From assembly GCA_028583685.1 (NCBI GenBank), contig JAMXIF010000058.1, positions 19,020,341-19,084,340 on the forward strand: DNA of 64,000 nt, written 5' to 3'. Positions 19,535 through 29,490 of the stretch are shown here, in pieces; the stretch's first letter is position 1; every line of letters starts with the position of its first letter. The notes below the pieces were generated by a model that worked only from the letters and a program-made list of their open reading frames with translations, ran no database searches and was not told the origin of the DNA. The stretch comes from Petaurus breviceps papuanus. Taxonomy: Eukaryota > Chordata > Mammalia > Diprotodontia > Petauridae. A program made the translations under genes and the position numbers.

Positions 19535-19743
19535 AAGAGAGGCAACTTGGGACAGAGCACTGGATTTGGAGTCAGGAGCCCTGGGGTTCAGGTGCTACAA
19601 TAGACTCTAGCTTGGCAAGCCATTTGGTCTCTTAATAATTTCAGTGTCCTCATTGGCAAAATCGAGTTAATAATATTTGACCTATCTGCTTCACAGGGTT
19701 GTTGTGGGGAAGGCATTTTTTCAACCTTAAAGAGCTATCTATT
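19535..19743 (+). repeat. MIR-type CORE-SINE
   Basis: AGAGCACTGGATTTGGAGTC, CTTGGCAAGCCATTTGG, CAGGGTTGTTGTGGGGAAGG and ACCTTAAAGAGC. Confidence 0.75.
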
Positions 19744-19744
19744 T

Positions 19745-20618
19745 AAGTGGGAGTGATTATTAAAATAGAAAACCAGGGGGCAGCAAGGGGAATTGGGGAG
19801 GGTGGAAGTAGGAAAAGTTCAAACAGTGATCTTAGGCTAACCAATCTCAGCCAAACGTTAATCAACTTCTCTCTGCCTCTCTGGGGGTGTTCATGGAAAG
19901 ATTTAAGCCTGCTTGTTTCCAAGAGGAACCATCCTAATCTCCTCTATTTAACTTTTTTTTTTCTTCTGGGCTTAATCTTGGTGACCAAGTTATTAAAGCC
20001 AAGGTAAAGGTGATTTTTTTTCTTTTTGGTTTTTTTCCACCCTTCTCTCTTATCCAGTTATCTCAAAGGGCTAGACCAGTTTGATGGAAATTTATCGAGT
20101 CATAGCTTACTGAGGACTATAGGCCTAAGGACTGTGTTTGAAGAGGGAAGGAGAAGGGGGGAGGAGAGGCAAGTAGTAAGCCTGAGAGGAATTCAATGTG
20201 GGGAGCCAAAGCAGTCTGTGCTCAGAGGATGCTGACTGATGTGCTTCCATGAACCCCGCTGGAAGTCAAGGTCATGCTCCAGGGACTTAGGGGTCTTCTT
20301 TGTTTTTGAATGTGTCATTAGTTAGTCCATGTATTTTGTTTCTCTGCTTCCAAGTGCACAGAGGGGAAATCCACAAAGAACAAAAATAAGCAGATGAATC
20401 ATGTGCCTAAGATCAGGGCAAAAAGCCCCGCTTGGTTTTTGTCTCACAGTGTCCTCCAGAATAAGAATTCCAGGGAAGTTTTGGCTTTCTGGGGTCCACT
20501 GTGACCCAAGTGCCGTAGAAGTGGATCCCTAAACTCTGGCCTACTGGTTCAAGAAACTCTACTGGAACTGAGTTTGGTCCCTGAAACCTAAATTTTGACA
20601 TTTAATGTCATAGCAAGA
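19745..20618. other. Unassigned SLC13A4 intron 1 sequence
   Basis: No recognisable transposon or exon; several short open frames without conserved motifs. Confidence 0.4.
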
Positions 20619-20619
20619 T

Positions 20620-20824
20620 ACAGGATCATGAAATTTAGAGTCCGAAGGGAGCTTTGAAGTAATTTATTCTAACCATGTTATTTTAAAAATCAAGAAATTG
20701 AAACCTAGATAGATGAAATGACTTGCTGAAGGTTACCAGGGTAATAAGTAGCTGGTGTGGGATCTGAATCCAGGGTCTCTGGCTTCAAATCTGGCACACT
20801 TTTCCTGAGACCAAGCTGACTATT
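20620..20824 (-). repeat. MIR-type CORE-SINE
   Basis: GGATCATGAAATTTAGAGTC, GAAATGACTTGCTGAAGGTT and GATCTGAATCCAGGGTCTCT. Confidence 0.7.
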
Positions 20825-20865
20825 CCCCAGCATTTCACTCTATCAGTACCATTCATTAGAAGGCC

Positions 20866-21090
20866 TACACAATGGTTCTTGATCTGGGGTCTAAGGAGAC
20901 ATTTCAGGGGGTTCTTGAACTTGTATGGGAAAAAAAAAAACATCTTTATTTTTACTAACCTCAAGCTGAAGTTTAGTATTTCCTTTAATTATGAATTTTT
21001 AAGAACCTGGTGATTTTGAGAATGGGTCCATCGGCTGCCAAAAGGGTCCAATGACAGAGAAGCTGTTATAAACTCCTGGTCTAGTCTATG
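20866..21090 (+). mobile_element. hAT-Charlie-like non-autonomous transposon
   Basis: It begins CACAATGGTTCTTGATCTGG, continues GGGGTTCTTGAACTTGTATG, TTTTTACTAACCTC and TAGTATTTCCTTTAATTATG, and is the same family as 10215-10470 (other strand). A fragment recurs at 24985-25045. Confidence 0.7.
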
Positions 21091-21104
21091 CCCCTGCACT
21101 TCTC

Positions 21105-21302
21105 AGATCATGTAGCTAAAGCTGGAAGGAACTTCAGAAGTTATCCAGTCCAACCCCCTCATTTTGCAGATGAGGTAACTGAATCCTAGGAGTGGGTAAG
21201 TGACTTGCACAAGGTCATACAAGCAGTAAAGCTTCAGAGGTGGGATTTGAACCCAAGTTCTCTGACTTTGGGACCACTGTGCCTTCCACTGTACCACATC
21301 AC
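21105..21302 (-). repeat. MIR-type CORE-SINE
   Basis: AAAGCTGGAAGGAACTTCAG, CCCCTCATTTTGCAGATGAG, AGTGACTTGCACAAGGTCAT and GGATTTGAACCCAAGTTCTC. Confidence 0.85.
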
Positions 21303-21344
21303 AGCCATGTGATAATTTCAAACAAATACAAGTTTATCAATAGT

Positions 21345-21412
21345 TACAGGATCCAGCCCTGGAAGGGGCCTCAGACTCTTCTTAACTCAGCACTCTCATT
21401 TTACAGATGAGT
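21345..21412 (-). repeat. MIR-type CORE-SINE fragment
   Basis: CCTGGAAGGGGCCTCAGACT and CTCTCATTTTACAGATGAG. Confidence 0.6.
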
Positions 21413-21812
21413 ATCGTTACCCATTTCCACACCTTGTAAAGGGTCCCCATTTCCTGTCCCTGAAGATGCTGTCTTAATGAAGTCAATGGCTTTTTCTGTC
21501 ACTTCATTTCAGACCATCTTTTGTTAGACCTATCTCTGTGACCTCTGCTGGTAACACAGACAGACTACCATAAGGTGGTAAGAATGGCCATTTCAAGTTG
21601 GGGAATTCTTTAGCATTCTCCCCTAAATGCACATCAGTCATTCCTTAAAAGGAATGGTCAAAGGTCCAAGTACTGGGTCTCATTTATTTGCTACAAAAGC
21701 ATCCAAGGGCTCCACCCTTCCTTCATCTGCTAGAAGGTGACCCTTTCTCCCCTTCCCCATGCAGTTCTAGCTCATGTAGACTTTGGAGGGAGGAAACAAA
21801 TGAGGTACTCAC

Positions 21813-21911
21813 ACTATTGGGGTGTAGAATCGGTAGAGGCAGCAGCAGAAGTGGGATAAAGACGACCAGCAGCAGATTCCTTACTTTGAGCAATTCCTTC
21901 AGAAAGGCCAT
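21813..21911 (-). CDS. SLC13A4: SLC13A4 coding exon 1 (N-terminus, first membrane segment)
   Basis: This 99-base coding part gives 33 residues, MAFLKELLKVRNLLLVVFIP then LLLLPLPILHPNS. From memory the human start is MGLLQGLLRVRKLLLVVCVP with HPSS at the same exon end, so the start codon and the boundary are well supported. The donor is a consensus GTGAGT after an AGT serine codon (phase 0). The peptide is a short cytoplasmic N-terminus followed by one strongly hydrophobic helix (about residues 12-30) ending in PLPI, typical of SLC13 transporters. The protein imports sulfate with sodium at the plasma membrane and is known from placenta and brain in placental mammals. The 5' UTR and transcription start lie at higher coordinates and are not defined here. 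FAM180A lies upstream on the same strand, its stop about 11.5 kb away. Confidence 0.93.
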
Positions 21912-22044
21912 TGTCCACTCTTCCTCCTTGCCCTCTTGACCTACCTGCTCCCCTCCTTTTGGTCAGCTTTGCCCTTATCGAGAACCCTGACTTTCTCCCT
22001 CTTCCCTAGTTAAAAAAAAAAGACAAACAGCACCACTACCAAGC

Positions 22045-22052
22045 CTTAAATA
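22045..22052 (-). promoter_or_regulatory. Candidate TATA-like element for SLC13A4
   Basis: The minus strand reads TATTTAAG, about 135 bases upstream of the SLC13A4 ATG. Position and orientation would suit a start near 22015, but the word is common in AT-rich DNA and no other core promoter signal supports it. Confidence 0.15.
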
Positions 22053-23584
22053 CTTCTTGTCTCCCTTTTTTAGGTAGCACCCCTTTTGAGGAAGGTTTAG
22101 GGGTGACTCTGCCTTTATTCTGATGAAAAAAAAAAGACCAAGAAATAGTAGCAAGGCCTCTATGCCCTCGAATACTTTAGGTGGGATTGATTAGCAGGGT
22201 TTTCTGAGCAGGAAAAGGGAATTGGCCAAGGATTACAAACTGGGACATAGTGATTTCCGTCTTTGTTTTGGCTTGGGTGAGTTAGCATGGGCAATCCTAT
22301 AACTTGGTCCCAGCATTTTAGCAACTGTTTTCTTCCATGGAGTTGTTTTTTGTTTTTGTTTTTTAAATTTTTGTTAATTCTAAGTCTGACTCTAGGAAAA
22401 TCACAGGGGAGCTTACTATTATTATTTGTAAAGAAAGCCTGAGTACACTGTGATTTCTCTTGGTCACTTCCCTTGATGGCTGTTTCCAGAGAGTCCAGCC
22501 TCCTCTGCTCTCTCTGATTCTATGAAATCTATCCTCTCCTTCACTTTAAGCAACCAAATAAATGAGAAAGATCCGAGCTGAATGGAGCAAGATGAAGACT
22601 TCAGATAAGGCCGATTTTCTTTCTTCTAGGGCTTGCCACCATGCTAGATTCAAATTCTTCCCCTTCTAATTGGTTTCCTACTTATCATTTACCTTTTCCC
22701 TACTTCCTAAGCCAGGGCCTCCCAGAGAAATCCCTGAAGACATTCCTTTCTGGAGCAAGATAAAAAGCTATTGGGGGACCCTCCTTTACTTTGAATCCAC
22801 CTATGGGAAGCCTGGAAGATGTTGGTGGCCCTGCCCCAACTCCCCAAGCCAATCAGGGTGTTTCAAAGAATGACCTAACTTTTCTTCCTCAAGGCTTCTC
22901 CTGATTGGTCACAGCAGGTCCCTGTGTCTGCTGACTTTGGAAAATAGCAGCAACTGGCAAAGCTTATTTTTAAATACCTTTCTGTAACATTCCAAGGGTA
23001 GAAATAACAGTCCTCCTCCTCCTCCTCAACATAATGCCACTTCTCCAAGTGAACACTGTTTTCTGGTTTGAAGGCATGGGCTTAGAACTTTCCCTGGGAG
23101 GTATCACATGCCCCTCAGTCCAGTTGTAGGCAGCAAAGTCCTTTGGAAGGTGTGTTAAGAGCCCAGGACCAGGCACAGTGAGGCATGCTAGGACCTGGGG
23201 GAGCAAATGGCCTATGGCAGCGAAAGTCTTTGGAAACTGAGATTTGGGGATTGTGATGCAGCCATATTCCAAATCAAAAGGCCTTCCTCTGGGACTCTGA
23301 GAAAGTGGGAACTTTCTTCAAGTCAGTGAATAGTTATGCCATAGATGACAGTTGGCCATTTCCTCTATGTCTCTCCCAAGGTCCCACCAAAGGAATTGGG
23401 CTGGCCTTGAAGTAAAAGAGATTGCTATCAGGATGAAAGAGTCCATTTGTGAGGCTCTCAGAATCTTCTTGTGAAGAATGGTAGACTCTATTAGGTTTTA
23501 GCAGGTTAGCCTTTGGAGATCCCTTCTGATCCAAGAATTGGGTAGAAGCATACTGCAGTGGAGTAAGATCAGTCAGTCAGTTAG
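22053..23584. other. Repeat-poor region upstream of SLC13A4
   Basis: There is no clear transposon over about 1.5 kb, unusual for this window and suggestive of retained regulatory sequence. A short GAG/CTC trinucleotide run lies at 23011-23029. No exon can be shown. Confidence 0.35.
22849..22908. promoter_or_regulatory. Pair of CCAAT-type boxes upstream of SLC13A4
   Basis: CCAATCA occurs at 22849-22855 and its inverse TGATTGG at 22902-22908, about 0.95 kb upstream of the SLC13A4 ATG in repeat-free sequence. Paired NF-Y-type boxes can mark a promoter, perhaps with an untranslated first exon. This is position-based inference only. Confidence 0.2.
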
Positions 23585-23735
23585 TCGGTCAACAAACATT
23601 TATGAAGTATTTACTATTTGTAAGTGCTATGTGTCTTACTATGTGTCAGGCACTGTTCTCACCACTAGAAATACAAGTAGAAGTAGAAAGACATTCTCTG
23701 TCCCTGTGGAGTTTCCATTCTAATAGGAGAAGACA
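23585..23735 (+). repeat. Dispersed repeat module (tgtgtcaggcactg)
   Basis: CAACAAACATTTATGAAGTA, CTATGTGTCAGGCACTGTTC, GTCCCTGTGGAGTTTCCATT and CTAATAGGAGAAGACAACAC follow the widespread module found also at 985, 47645, 50390 and 57185. Confidence 0.6.
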
Positions 23736-23756
23736 ACACATAAAAGGGAATTGAAA

Positions 23757-24050
23757 GGGTGTGTGTGAGTGTGTCTGTGTGTATGCATGTGCATCTCTGT
23801 GTGTGTCTGAGTATGTGCATGTGTGTCTCCATGTATGCGTGTGTTCATGTGTGTACAAGTGCGTGTGATTGCATTGTGTACATGCATATGTGTGCACTGT
23901 GTGTCTGTGCATGTGCTTGTGTGTTTGTGCATTGTGTGAGTGTATCTGTGTGTGCACTCACATGTGTGTCTCTCTGTGTGCACGTATGTGTGTCTGTGTG
24001 CATGCGTATGTGTCTGTGTGTTCATGTGCATGTGTGTGTATGTGTGTGTA
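23757..24050. repeat. Imperfect (TG)n microsatellite
   Basis: About 290 bases of TG dinucleotides with interspersed CA, TCTG and ATG units. Long open frames on both strands here are an artefact of the repeat. Confidence 0.95.
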
Positions 24051-24179
24051 ATCAGAAGACAAGGTATTCGGTGTCCAGAAATGGCAGAGAAAGTCCTGTA
24101 GAGGGGAGACAGCTAGAGAAGGATGAAGGCAGAAGTCATCTAGTCTAAACTATCATTCAGCAGGAATCCCTTTTTATGA

Positions 24180-24354
24180 AATCCCTGGCAAGTCTGTAGG
24201 CTTGTGTTCAAGTCCTGGTTCTGCTGCTTACTATGAATATGTGACTGGTTAAGTTGCTTCATCCTCAGGGCCTCAGTTTCCTCATTTGCAAAATAGGGCG
24301 GTTGGACAAGATAAATTCCCAAGTTCCATCCCAGCTTTAAATTCCATGATCTTT
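24180..24354 (+). repeat. MIR3-type CORE-SINE
   Basis: TGTTCAAGTCCTGGTTCTGC, GCCTCAGTTTCCTCATTTGC and CCAAGTTCCATCCCAGCTTT. Confidence 0.75.
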
Positions 24355-24547
24355 CCTGGACATTTCTAAACTGTGTTCTCTCCCTTTGGGCTATTATTTT
24401 AATCTTCTTCCTAGACAATGCTGGATTCTGCCCTTGGGAGGCTGGACTTTGAGAGGGGAGCTTTTGCCTAATCTTGCCTATAAGCATGCTATCATGGCAC
24501 TCCAGGTCATGTTCATATGATGTGTTGCCCCACACATAAACCCCCCC

Positions 24548-24725
24548 CCTCCCAACTTTCTAGCTTGCCTTGATGTCTTAGCATCTCCCTCATTAGAATG
24601 TCAGCTCCTTGTGGGTCAAGAATTGACTTGCTTGCTTGAATTTATATCCCCAGACATTAATTACCTTGATACCAGGTACAGAGGAAGCACACAATAAATA
24701 AATGTCTTCATTCATTTTGTGGCTC
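24548..24725 (+). repeat. L2 LINE 3' end
   Basis: CATTAGAATGTCAGCTCCTT, TATATCCCCAGACATTAATT and CACACAATAAATAAATGTC. Confidence 0.7.
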
Positions 24726-24979
24726 ATTGGCTAGAGTGGATGGTGAGCAGTTGAGGGACTATATGTTAGCAGACTGAGAATATTCCTAGTAATTCTTACT
24801 TAGTCCTGAAGACAGAAGAATCCAGGTAAGGAGCTGCTGAAAGAAGGAATGGGATGGGGGTACAATTAGTCTGGGTGGGTGGAACAGGAGGAAAAAAGAA
24901 TTATTTGAAGAGTGTTGAGATAAAACTCATTCAGTCCCCCATTCATGACAAGACTTCAGCTGGCAGATCTGGGATGTGT

Positions 24980-25045
24980 AGATGAATTTCAAGGGGCTTT
25001 TGAACTTGTATGGGAAAAATAAAACATCTTGATTTTCACTAACCT
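24980..25045 (+). mobile_element. hAT-Charlie-like fragment
   Basis: GGGGCTTTTGAACTTGTATG and GATTTTCACTAACC match the element at 20866. Confidence 0.55.
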
Positions 25046-25134
25046 GTCTCCCTTTACCAACTATGTTCTAGCCAAGGTATTCCCTGTATGTGACACACCA
25101 TCTCTTGACTCTGTGCCTTCAGTGCTCCCCCTTC

Positions 25135-25920
25135 TTTTTTTTTTGGTATTTATTTAGTATTTAATTTTCCCCCAGTTATATGTAATAACAATTTTCAACA
25201 TTTGTTTTTAAAACTTTGCATTCCAAATTCTTTCCCTTCTTCCCTCTCCATCCACCCCTATTGAGAAGGCAAGCAATTCAGTATAGGTTATACATGTGTA
25301 GTCATGCAAAACATATCCATGATAGTCATGTTGTGAAAGAAAACATAGACAAAAAACTCAAGAAAAATAAAGAAAGTGGAAAAAAAAACCCTCCAAAGTT
25401 GCTTCAATCTGTATTCAGACACCATCAGTTCTTTCTCTGGAGATGGATAGCATTTTTCATTCTAAGTCCTTCAGAGTTGTCATGGATTGTTGTATGCTGA
25501 GAATAGCTAAGTCATTCATGGCTGATCATCTTACAATATTGCTGTTACTTTGTGCCCATTACATCAACCTGTGCAAGTCTTTCCAGGTTTTTCTGAGAAC
25601 ATAATTTCTTTTTCTTTCTTTTTTTAAAAGAAATTGAGGTTAAGTAACTTGCTCAATGTTACACAGCCAGTTATTTTGTGTGGGTGTTAAGTATCTGAGG
25701 CCGGAACTGATCCCAAGTCTCCCGACTCTGGGGCTGGTGCTCTTACTCACTGGGTCACCTGGCCGCCCCGAACATCATTTCTTATAGTACAATAGTATTC
25801 CATCATAATTACATACCACAACGCATTCAACCATTCCTCAATTGATGGGCATCCCCTCAATTTCTAATTCTTTACCCCCAGAAAAGAGCTACTATAAATA
25901 TTTTTCTACATATAGGCCAT
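25135..25920 (-). mobile_element. L1 LINE 3' segment, split by a WSINE1-type SINE
   Basis: CCAGTTATATGTAATAACAA, ATTCCAAATTCTTTCCCTTC, ATAGGTTATACATGTGTAGT, CAACCATTCCTCAATTGATG and GAGCTACTATAAATATTTTT are blocks I associate with the marsupial L1 3' region read in reverse. It interrupts an L2. Confidence 0.65.
25605..25769 (-). mobile_element. WSINE1-type SINE
   Basis: AAATTGAGGTTAAGTAACTT, CACAGCCAGTTATTTTGTGT and GGTCACCTGGCCGCCCC identify it. It sits inside the L1 segment; flanks GAACATAATTTCTT and GAACATCATTTCTT are the target duplication with one difference. Confidence 0.9.
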
Positions 25921-25981
25921 TTTCTTTCCTTCTCCTTTTTGCCTCTTGGAATTCCTGGATCCCTTCAAGGGTCAGCTCATA

Positions 25982-26190
25982 TCCAGCCTCAGATGCCTTC
26001 CAGCTGTGTGATCCTGGGTAAGTTACTTAACCTCTGTTTGCCTTGGTTTTCTCATCTGTCAAATGGGGATAATAGTACCTGCTTCCCAGGGTTGCTGTGA
26101 GGATAAACAAGATATTTTTAAGGGACTTTGCAAACCTTCAAGCACTATATAAATTCTGTTGTTGTTATGATCGTGATTGTTATTATTAAA
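25982..26190 (+). repeat. MIR-type CORE-SINE inserted in L2
   Basis: CCAGCTGTGTGATCCTGGGT, AAGTTACTTAACCTCTG, CAGGGTTGCTGTGAGGATAA and CAAGCACTATATAAATTCTG. Confidence 0.85.
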
Positions 26191-26674
26191 AGTGTTTCCT
26201 GATTTCCCAAATTGTTAGTGTTCTCTCTAACCTTGTGTCTGTTTTGTGTTTATGTAACTATAACCTGTGTGTCTGTCTCCCTTCTCCCTTCTCTCAGTAG
26301 AACATAAGCCTCTTGAGACCTGGGATTATTTACTTGTTTTTTTGCAAAACTGAACACAGTGCCTAGAATATAGTGGGCACTTAATTTTTTTTTATCATAT
26401 TGAATTCAATTTTCTTTTATCATTATGTTTGTATTTCTTAAGAACTCATCTCTCCTTGGTCCTACTTCCAAGTCTTTTGGAGAAAAGGCAGACACCACCA
26501 CCTTTCTACAATCTCTTGTCTTGCTGGTTCTCATTAGAGAAATCCCTTAAGGCTATCTAAGGATGAATAAGAAATAAATCATGTAATTAAGCTGAGATCC
26601 AATTTATTGTTACCCCATGCCTGGTCATGAAGTGATTAGTGAACCCCTGTTTGAGATGTTGAGTGGTATAATGT

Positions 26675-26910
26675 AAATTGGATGCAGTGGATAGAGAGCC
26701 AGTGCTGGAGTCAGGAAGACCCCTCTTTCTCAATTTAAATATGGTCTCAGATACTTACTGTGTGACCCTGGCAAGTCACTTGACTCTGCCTCAGTTTCCT
26801 CATCTGTTAAATGAGCTAAAGAAGGAAATGGCAAACTAGTGCAGTATCTTTGCCAAGAAAACCCCAAATGGGGTCAAGAGTTGGACACAACTGAATAACA
26901 ACAACACATG
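26675..26910 (+). mobile_element. Mar-1-type CORE-SINE
   Basis: GGATGCAGTGGATAGAGAGC, TACTTACTGTGTGACCCTGG, GCCAAGAAAACCCCAAATGG and an ACTGAATAACAACAACAC tail. Confidence 0.9.
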
Positions 26911-27595
26911 TAAATTACTTCTCTTATGTAGAGTTTTCATCCTGTTCATAAATAATAGCAAAATTTATTGGTTTAAGGGAGATTTAAGAGAGGCAGCAGG
27001 GGAGGATACAAAAGATCAGGGGAAAATCAGCAATCCCATGGTCCACCCCCACTAATCCTGAAGTGACAGTCTCCTTCAGTGTCATTGGCTCTATGTCTCA
27101 GCTTCCAGCAGTCTAAGGTACTCCACTGACATCAAGCGTAAATAATAGCACACACACCTGTCATGCACTGATCTCTTTGGCCTCTTTGTCATTCTCCCCA
27201 CCCTCTTCCCTCAAAGTCTTCTTGTGGGCAAGAAGGATCCATGAGGACACAATCTAGATCTTCTGTTGCAGTGAGGATTCCATATTGATTCAGTTGAGCA
27301 CAGCTTCTTGGTGTTGGTCAGTACTGTTTGTTTGAGGTAAAAAAGCCTCATAAAGGAGGTGGATCTCCCTTCTCCATTCAGGTGATCAGGAACTCATGTC
27401 AACAATCTAAGGCACCTTAGCCAATCAAGTAGAGTTTTAAGGCCTCTGAAAGAACTAGCCAGGTCTTCATGGAGTAGGGCCCGAGGAGGAGCTAGATCAG
27501 CCTGCATGGCACAGCCCTGGGCAACATTTCTCTTATTTCACTGAACAAAAACTCGAGGCCGTTTGTGAAGAGCCCCCTCTCCTCCCCTCCCCTCC
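26911..27595. other. Unassigned intergenic sequence
   Basis: Between the SLC13A4 start and FAM180A end. No gene, RNA or clear repeat seen. Confidence 0.4.
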
Positions 27596-29490
27596 TTATC
27601 TCATATCACCCAGACACCTTCTGCACTGTCTCTTTCTTTACCTCTGTTTATGTCATGAAATGGCCCTTCTCCTTGCCATGGCACACCCTTTTATACATGC
27701 ACAAGTGCTCCATTACATTCTGTCTTCTACAGCACATTTTTTCCTCTGTCATTCCCATTCTCTCTCATTTATCTGTCTATTGGCTGCTTCTCTACTGTCT
27801 ACCCACATCTTCCCTCAAAAACTCCTCACTTGATCCATCCTTTCCCACTAGTTATCATCCCTCCTTTTTATGGCTAACCTCCTTGAGAAGGCTGTTTACA
27901 ATAGGTACTTCCATTTCCTTTCTTTTCTTTTTTTTTTTTTTTTTGCTTTTTGGAGGGAAATTGGGGTTAAGTGACTTGCCCAAGGTCACACAGCTAGTTT
28001 TTGTGTTAAGTGTCTGAGGCCAGCTTTGAACTCAGGACCTCCTGACTCCAGGGCTGGTGCTCTATTCACTGTGCCACCTAGCCACCCCAAACTTGCTTTC
28101 TTTTCAATTCTCTCTTCAATCTAACTTGTGCTCTTAATGTTTAACCAAAAATTCTGTCTCCAAAGTTACTAATGATCTCTTATTTGCTAAATCTCATAGT
28201 CTTTTCTCAGTCCTCATCTTTCTTGACTTCTCTGCAGTCTTTGATGTTGTCAATCATCCTCTTATTAAAAATCTCTTCTTTCTAAGTTTTTGGGAAATGA
28301 CTCTCTCCTGGTTCTCCTTCTGCCTCTCTGACCCCTCCTCAATCTCTTTTGCTGGATTTCGATCCAAGTCATATCAGCTAACTATGGGTATGGCACAGGG
28401 CTCTGTCTTGGACCCTCTGTCCTTTTGTCTTTCTGTATTATTTAACTTGGTGATCTCATCAGCTCCCATGGATTCAATGATCATCTCTATGCTGATGATT
28501 CTCAAATTCATTTATCTAGCTCTAACCTCTCCGCTGACCTTCAGTCTTGCACCTCTGTCTATTGGACATAACAAAATGGATGTTCTCTAGACATCTTAAA
28601 CTCAACATGTCTAAAACTAACTTCATTGTCTTTCTCCTAAATCCTTCCCTTTTCCTAATTTTTCTATTAGGGTACCAATAAGTCAAGGTACCAACATCCT
28701 CCAAGTTACCCAGCTTTAACTTCTGTTTGATCCTCTGCCCTTTACTCTCTTTCAACTTTGCTATCTATTGCCAAGGCCTGTTGATTCTGTCTTCATAACA
28801 GCTCTAGCACGTGCCCCTTTCTCTCCTCTGTCACTGCCATCACCTAGGTACGGGACCTCATCATGGACTAGGGCAGTATCCTGCTGGTTGGTCTTCCTAC
28901 TTCAAATCTCTCTCAGACCCAGTGGTCAACCCCATCTTCCTAAAGCACAGCTCTATGTCAGCCCCCCTACTCAATAAACTCCAGGGGTTCCCTATTAGGA
29001 TCATATAGAAAATCCACTGTTTGGCTTTTAAAGTTGTTTCTTTCCTGGCCCCTTTCTACCTTCCTAGGCATCTTACATATTATTTCCCTCCTTGTACATA
29101 CTCTGTGATCCAAGGACATTGGCCTCCTTGCTTTTCCTTAAACAAATGACTCCAGAAATTTTCACTGACTGTACCCCGTACCTAGAATTTTTTCCCTACT
29201 CACCTCTACCTCCTGGCTTCCTTCAAGTTCCAGTTAAAATACCACCCTCTCCAGGAAGCCTGTTCTGATCCCCCTCAGGTGCAGGGCCTTCTCTGGGGAC
29301 CATTTCCAATTCATCCCACATACAGCATTTTTACACATAATCCTTTGCATATTGTATCCCCCATTAGACTGTGAGCTCCTTGAGAGCAGGATCTTTCTTT
29401 TACCTTTCTTCATATTCCCAGAGCTAAGCATGGTGCCTGGTACCTACTATTCATTTAATAAATATTTATTGATTGACTGACTGACATTTT
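27596..29490 (+). repeat. L2 LINE, about 1.9 kb with reverse transcriptase remains
   Basis: The plus strand keeps decayed RT motifs: FDVVNHPLIKN near 28239-28272, LSWFSFCLSD near 28303-28332, AQGSVLDPLSF near 28391-28425, and YADD at 28488-28499 in a different frame, so the copy is frameshifted and dead. The 3' end is complete: TACCACCCTCTCCAGGAAGC, GACTGTGAGCTCCTTGAGAG and CATTTAATAAATATTTATTG then ATTGACTGACTGAC. A WSINE1-type SINE interrupts it. Open frames here are LINE remains, not host genes. Confidence 0.88.
27928..28089 (-). mobile_element. WSINE1-type SINE inserted in L2
   Basis: Poly-T, GGGGTTAAGTGACTTGCCCA, GAACTCAGGACCTCCTGACT and GTGCCACCTAGCCACCCC. CTTTCTTTTC at 27918-27927 and 28096-28105 is the target duplication. 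Confidence 0.92.

Larger units (their letters stand above)
13651..21812 (-). other. SLC13A4: SLC13A4 intron 1
   Basis: This 8,162-base phase-0 intron runs from GTGAGT at 21807-21812 to the CTGCAG acceptor at 13651-13656. It is filled with MIR, Mar-1 and WSINE1-type SINEs, L3 and L2 ends, an L1 scrap and a hAT copy, listed separately. Confidence 0.85.
25045..26395 (+). repeat. L2 LINE 3' end carrying L1, WSINE1 and MIR insertions
   Basis: L2 segments read in order across the block: GTTCTAGCCAAGGTATTCCC..CATCTCTTGACTCTGTGCC (to 25130), CTCTTGGAATTCCTGGATCC..CTTCAAGGGTCAGCTCATAT (25930-25985), and TTTCCTGATTTCCCAAATTG..CACAGTGCCTAGAATATAGT (26190-26395). The gaps are filled by the other elements. 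Confidence 0.7.

Noticed and set aside
23757-24050. CRISPR-like array of regularly spaced repeats
   Set aside because: Units are TG/CA words without constant repeat and unique spacer structure, and the host is a vertebrate.
23646-24148. Long open frames of His/Thr-rich and Cys/Val-rich peptides on both strands
   Set aside because: They lie in the (TG)n microsatellite; dinucleotide repeats keep several frames open without coding meaning.
27565-29008. Possible host gene made of several open frames on the plus strand
   Set aside because: The motifs are L2 reverse transcriptase remains spread over different frames, and the element ends in a standard L2 tail.
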